DNA from: Actinomycetota bacterium
Lineage (GTDB): Bacteria; Actinomycetota; Acidimicrobiia; Acidimicrobiales; CADCTF01
Direction of reading: 5' to 3'
Length of the DNA: 8,833 bases
Assembly (NCBI GenBank): GCA_019348305.1
Contig: JAHWJQ010000079.1
Span: 1 to 8,833, forward strand
Below, piece after piece: positions 6,604 to 8,833 of this stretch (positions within the stretch are counted from its first letter, which is position 1; each line of letters opens with the position of its first letter). Position numbers and translations under genes: made by a program. Under the pieces are notes generated by a model. It was not told the DNA's origin. It worked only from the letters and a program-made list of their open reading frames with translations, and did no database searches.

Positions 6604-7689
6604 GTGTCCCGGCTGCTGGCAATCGCCCTCCCCCCGGGCCCCGCCTTCGTCCACGAGCTGCTCAGTGCCTGGGACGCGGGGGACGCGGTGGCGCCGCTCG
6701 ACCCCCGCCTGCCGGCGCCAGCCGCCGCCGCCCTGCTCGACGTCCTGCGCCCGGACGTGGTCGTGGACCAGTGGCGGGACCGTTGCCACCGCCCCGGGGC
6801 GGAGCCCGTCGAACCCGGTGATGCTCTGGTCGTCGCCACCAGCGGCACGACCGGTGAACCGCGGGCTGCCGTCCTGACGACCGCGGCCGTCGAAGCCTCC
6901 GGCCGGGCCACCAGCCACCGGCTGGAGGTCGACCCCAGGGGTGACCAGTGGTTGGCCGTCCTGCCCGTCGCCCACGTCGGTGGCCTGGGCGTGGTCACCC
7001 GGGCCCTGCTCACCGGCACGGCGCTCAGCTTCGACTGGGACGATCCCGCCGCCACGCTGACTGCGCTCGTGCCCACCCAGGCCAACCGCCACGACGTGTC
7101 CCGCTTCCGCAAGGTCCTGGTCGGGGGCTCGGCCGACTGGCGGGAACGACCGGCGAACGTCGTGCACACCTACGGCCTCACCGAGACCGGGGGCGGCGTC
7201 GTCTACGACGGCGTGCCCCTCGGCGGCGTGGAGGTGCGGGTGGACGAGGCGGGGCAGGTACTGGTCCGGGGCCCGATGTTGCTGCGCGCCTACCGCGATG
7301 GCGCCGACCCGCGGGTCGAAGGCGGCTGGCTCCCCACCGGTGACGCCGGGATCCTCGACGAGCACGGGCGGCTGGTGGTGCAGGGGCGCGTCGACGACAT
7401 GATCGTGACCGGGGGCGAGAAGGTGTGGCCGGCCGTCGTCGAGCGAGCGCTGCGCAGCCATCCGGCGGTGGCCGACGCCGCCGTGGCCGGACGGCCCGAC
7501 CTCGAGTGGGGCATGCGGGTGGTGGCCTGGGTGGTGCCGGCGACGGACCGGCCGCCGCCGGAGCTCGAGGACCTGCGCCGGCACGTCAAGGCGACGCTGC
7601 CGGCCCATGCCGCGCCCCGGGAGCTGCGGCTGGTCCCGGAGCTGCCGCGGACGCCGATCGGCAAGGTGCGGCGAAAACTTCTTGGGTAG
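6604..7689 (+). CDS. menE: o-Succinylbenzoate-CoA ligase MenE
   Basis: MenE is a cytoplasmic adenylate-forming ligase that activates o-succinylbenzoate with ATP and CoA to OSB-CoA, the substrate of MenB. The 361-residue length matches the compact actinobacterial form rather than the roughly 450-500-residue form. Core motifs: phosphate loop TSGTTGEPR at 79-87 (Arg where Lys is usual), YGLTET at 190-195, PTGDAGILDEHGRL, hinge GRVDDMIVTGGEKV from 261, and the adenylation Lys354 in TPIGKVRRK near the end. Residues before about 75 are a shortened N-terminal lobe. I chose GTG 6604 because the protein then starts SRLLAIALPPGPAF, as in relatives. TTG 6571 would add 11 residues over the putative promoter. 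It is divergent from menA and ends 61 bases before the TetR gene on the same strand, so readthrough is possible. Another acyl-CoA ligase is possible in principle, but length and context favour MenE. Confidence 0.92.
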   Translation: MSRLLAIALPPGPAFVHELLSAWDAGDAVAPLDPRLPAPAAAALLDVLRPDVVVDQWRDRCHRPGAEPVEPGDALVVATSGTTGEPRAAVLTTAAVEASGRATSHRLEVDPRGDQWLAVLPVAHVGGLGVVTRALLTGTALSFDWDDPAATLTALVPTQANRHDVSRFRKVLVGGSADWRERPANVVHTYGLTETGGGVVYDGVPLGGVEVRVDEAGQVLVRGPMLLRAYRDGADPRVEGGWLPTGDAGILDEHGRLVVQGRVDDMIVTGGEKVWPAVVERALRSHPAVADAAVAGRPDLEWGMRVVAWVVPATDRPPPELEDLRRHVKATLPAHAAPRELRLVPELPRTPIGKVRRKLLG

Positions 7690-7694
7690 CGGCG

Positions 7695-7723
7695 TTAGTA
7701 CCACGGTTTGTGGCGGGTAGGAC
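7695..7723 (+). promoter_or_regulatory. Possible promoter of the TetR-family gene
   Basis: TTAGTA (7695-7700) and TAGGAC (7718-7723) are separated by 17 bases, the right spacing for -35 and -10 boxes, and would start the mRNA near 7730, just before the ribosome binding site. Both matches to consensus are weak. The downstream half overlaps the palindrome at 7719-7728. Confidence 0.25.
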
Positions 7724-7728
7724 GTCCT
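7719..7728. promoter_or_regulatory. Palindrome AGGACGTCCT, candidate TetR operator
   Basis: AGGACGTCCT is a perfect ten-base palindrome centred about 27 bases before the TetR-family start codon. TetR proteins are dimers that often repress their own gene by binding such sites over the promoter. A smaller inverted repeat, CCAC-GGTTT-GTGG at 7701-7713, lies just upstream. Binding by this particular regulator is inference; typical TetR operators are longer (15 bases or more), so this may be only the core. Confidence 0.4.
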
Positions 7729-7736
7729 CAGCGAAC

Positions 7737-7744
7737 AAGGGGAG
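7737..7744 (+). promoter_or_regulatory. Ribosome binding site of the TetR-family gene
   Basis: AAGGGGAG lies six bases before the ATG at 7751. It is among the strongest Shine-Dalgarno matches in the window and fixes the start of the regulator. Confidence 0.7.
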
Positions 7745-7750
7745 CACCAC

Positions 7751-8350
7751 ATGCGCCAGGCACTCAACCGAGAGGCAATCGCCGCCGCCGCGCGGGACAT
7801 CCTCGTGCGCGAAGGCCTCCACGCCGTCTCGCTTCGTCGCGTGGCGAGCACGCTCGGCGTGACGGCTCCCGCCCTCTACGCCCACGTGATCGACAAGCGA
7901 GACCTGCTCCAGGGCATCGTCGAACAGGAGATCAACGGCCTGGTCCAGCGCTTCGAAGAGGTGCAGAGCCAGGACCCGATCGAGCACCTGCGCGGTATGT
8001 GCCGGGCCTACGTCGACTACGGGCTGCAGAACCCCGACCTGTTCCGGGCCATGTTCCTCTTCCGCCCAGAGCTCACCGCCGAGCCCCGAGCCGACAAGCC
8101 GGCTCTGGGGGAGAAGATCCACGCCGCCTTCGTCGACCGTGTGCGGCGGGCCCAGCAGCACCAGCTCATCGAAGATGGTGACCCCGAGCTGGCGGCGCTC
8201 ACCATCTGGACCACCGCCCACGGCGTCGTCACCACCCTGCTCTCGGGGCCACCGCTGCACATAGAGTTGCGCAACCGTCTGGCCGACACTGCCGTGAACG
8301 CCGCCCTCACCGGGCTTCGGCACGGGGCTCTCGTCACCACCGCCGCCTAG
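7751..8350 (+). CDS. TetR/AcrR-family transcriptional regulator with WHG C-terminal domain
   Basis: This 199-residue protein should be a dimeric DNA-binding repressor whose ligand is unknown. Residues 1-55 form the TetR helix-turn-helix: REAIAAAARDILVREGLHAVSLRRVASTLGVTAPALYAHVIDKRDLLQGIV, with VTAPALYAHV as recognition helix. The remainder is helical and carries IWTTAHGVVTTLL, in which Trp153, His157 and Gly158 give the WHG motif of the TetR_C_33 ligand-domain family. The start is set by AAGGGGAG six bases upstream. It lies 61 bases after menE on the same strand, and its leader holds a ten-base palindrome that could be an autoregulatory site. Nothing shows that it controls the men genes: its putative operator is not repeated in the menA-menE or menD-menH gaps. 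Regulation of the downstream NTF2-like gene is equally possible. Confidence 0.93.
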   Translation: MRQALNREAIAAAARDILVREGLHAVSLRRVASTLGVTAPALYAHVIDKRDLLQGIVEQEINGLVQRFEEVQSQDPIEHLRGMCRAYVDYGLQNPDLFRAMFLFRPELTAEPRADKPALGEKIHAAFVDRVRRAQQHQLIEDGDPELAALTIWTTAHGVVTTLLSGPPLHIELRNRLADTAVNAALTGLRHGALVTTAA

Positions 8351-8579
8351 CGCCGAGGCCATCTCGCGCGGTGGGCTCCGGGGGGCGGCAGCGGACAGTC
8401 GAGGCGCCGGCCTCGTAGTTTCTGCTCGGTACGTCGACGCCCGCCGTCCCATGAACGGGTGCATCGCGTTGGACGGGCCAGGCGAAGCCGCAGTTGCTCA
8501 GGCCGCACGCCAACGCGCGTCACGGCATGCGGCGCTCAGTAGTTCCTGATAGGTCCGGCTCCCGTCGCGAGCCGATCCG
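8351..8579. other. Intergenic stretch without a convincing gene
   Basis: The stretch holds the terminator-like hairpin at 8400-8424 and a second hairpin with arms CGGCTC (8556-8561) and GAGCCG (8569-8574) and a seven-base loop. Short open frames occur, for example 33 codons from ATG 8451 to TGA 8549, but that one has no ribosome binding site, no recognisable product and codon use unlike the neighbouring genes. No tRNA, insertion-sequence end or direct repeat was seen. Confidence 0.5.
8400..8424 (+). terminator. Terminator-like hairpin after the TetR gene
   Basis: CGAGGC-GCCG-GCCTCG forms a perfect six-base-pair GC-rich stem with a four-base loop, followed by TAGTTTCT. It starts 50 bases after the tetR stop. 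The T-rich tail is short and interrupted, so it would be a weak intrinsic terminator at best. Confidence 0.4.
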
Positions 8580-8833
8580 ATGCAGGAGAGCAAAATCCGC
8601 ATTTGTCGCGCTCGGTTCCGGCCGGGATCGGCCCGCGACGCCCCGTTGGGCGCCAGCCACTTCGCCGCGGAGGCGGCGCATGACCGTCCGGGCATCCTCG
8701 CCACGCTCACGATCGACGCCGAGCACGAACCCGTCGGCTTCCCTGGCGCCCCGTTCCACGGCCACGACGAGCTGATGGGCTTCTACGAGATCCTCTTCGA
8801 GCAGCTCGAACAGCTGGATGTGCAGCCCGTTCG
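8580..8833 (+). CDS. NTF2/SnoaL-like protein, N-terminal part (runs off window; start uncertain)
   Basis: From about 8652 the frame is clearly coding, with almost every third base G or C, and reads ASHFAAEAAHDRPGILATL, then a stretch containing EHEPVGFPGAPFHGHDELMGFYEILFEQ. This resembles the first helix and strand of NTF2-like proteins (SnoaL / polyketide-cyclase type, cone-shaped fold), and the GFPG..F.GHDEL..FYE pattern is typical of that group. Members range from steroid isomerases to proteins of unknown role, so no reaction is assigned. The start is doubtful: ATG 8580 is in frame but has no ribosome binding site, and the 24 codons after it (QESKIRICRARFRPGSARDAP) look non-coding. TTG 8646 gives a more natural N-terminus but also lacks a ribosome binding site. 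The 5' end may therefore be damaged or use an unusual start. The protein continues past base 8833. Confidence 0.6.
   Translation, partial: MQESKIRICRARFRPGSARDAPLGASHFAAEAAHDRPGILATLTIDAEHEPVGFPGAPFHGHDELMGFYEILFEQLEQLDVQPV

Noticed and set aside
6595..7851. Minus-strand open frame of 418 codons opposite menE
   Set aside because: Antisense shadow of menE and the tetR start; no recognisable protein.
8451..8549. 33-codon open frame from ATG 8451
   Set aside because: No ribosome binding site, no recognisable product, and codon use unlike the neighbouring genes.
8552..8578. Hairpin (CGGCTC/GAGCCG) before ATG 8580 as a riboswitch or attachment site
   Set aside because: It is a single short stem with no conserved riboswitch elements and no matching direct repeat elsewhere in the window.
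1..8833. Defence system, mobile element, prophage or CRISPR array
   Set aside because: No transposase, integrase, nuclease, repeat array or phage gene is present; all confident genes are housekeeping or transport.

Overview
The window is GC-rich (third codon positions nearly all G or C) and starts genes with GTG and TTG as well as ATG. It has a DUF4383 membrane protein, a WHG-type TetR regulator and actinobacterial-style men genes. I read it as Actinomycetota, perhaps the Acidimicrobiia or a neighbouring deep lineage. That placement is inferred from gene style only; there is no rRNA or other marker here.

Layout, left to right. (1) 1-476, minus: DUF4383 multi-pass membrane protein, cut by the left edge. 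(2) 543-4922, minus: four-gene run transcribed menD, modA, modB, modC. Each junction is a 4-base stop/start overlap, so this looks like one translationally coupled operon. It encodes a menaquinone-pathway ThDP enzyme followed by a complete molybdate ABC importer (lipoprotein receptor, permease, ATPase). (3) 4928-5719, plus: menH-like alpha/beta hydrolase, divergent from menD with only 5 bases between the start codons. (4) 5680-6549, minus: menA prenyltransferase, convergent with menH and overlapping its end by 40 bases. (5) 6604-7689, plus: menE acyl-CoA ligase, divergent from menA over a 54-base gap with a perfect inverted repeat. (6) 7751-8350, plus: TetR-family regulator with a good ribosome binding site and a palindrome in its leader. 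(7) 8351-8579: no convincing gene, but a terminator-like hairpin and a second hairpin. (8) About 8580-8833, plus: start of an NTF2/SnoaL-like protein that runs off the right edge and has an uncertain start.

How the genes fit together. MenD and MenH make SEPHCHC and then SHCHC from isochorismate, MenE activates o-succinylbenzoate with CoA, and MenA prenylates DHNA. MenF, MenC, MenB, the DHNA-CoA thioesterase and the final methyltransferase are not in the window. Joining menD to molybdate uptake is plausible because many respiratory molybdoenzymes (nitrate reductase, formate dehydrogenase, DMSO-reductase family) exchange electrons with menaquinone; that link is inference. The men genes alternate strand (menD minus, menH plus, menA minus, menE plus), so they are clustered but are not one operon.

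I see no CRISPR array, mobile element, tRNA, rRNA or clearly new system. The main points of interest are the compact overlapping gene arrangement, the menD-modABC linkage and the candidate regulatory palindromes.
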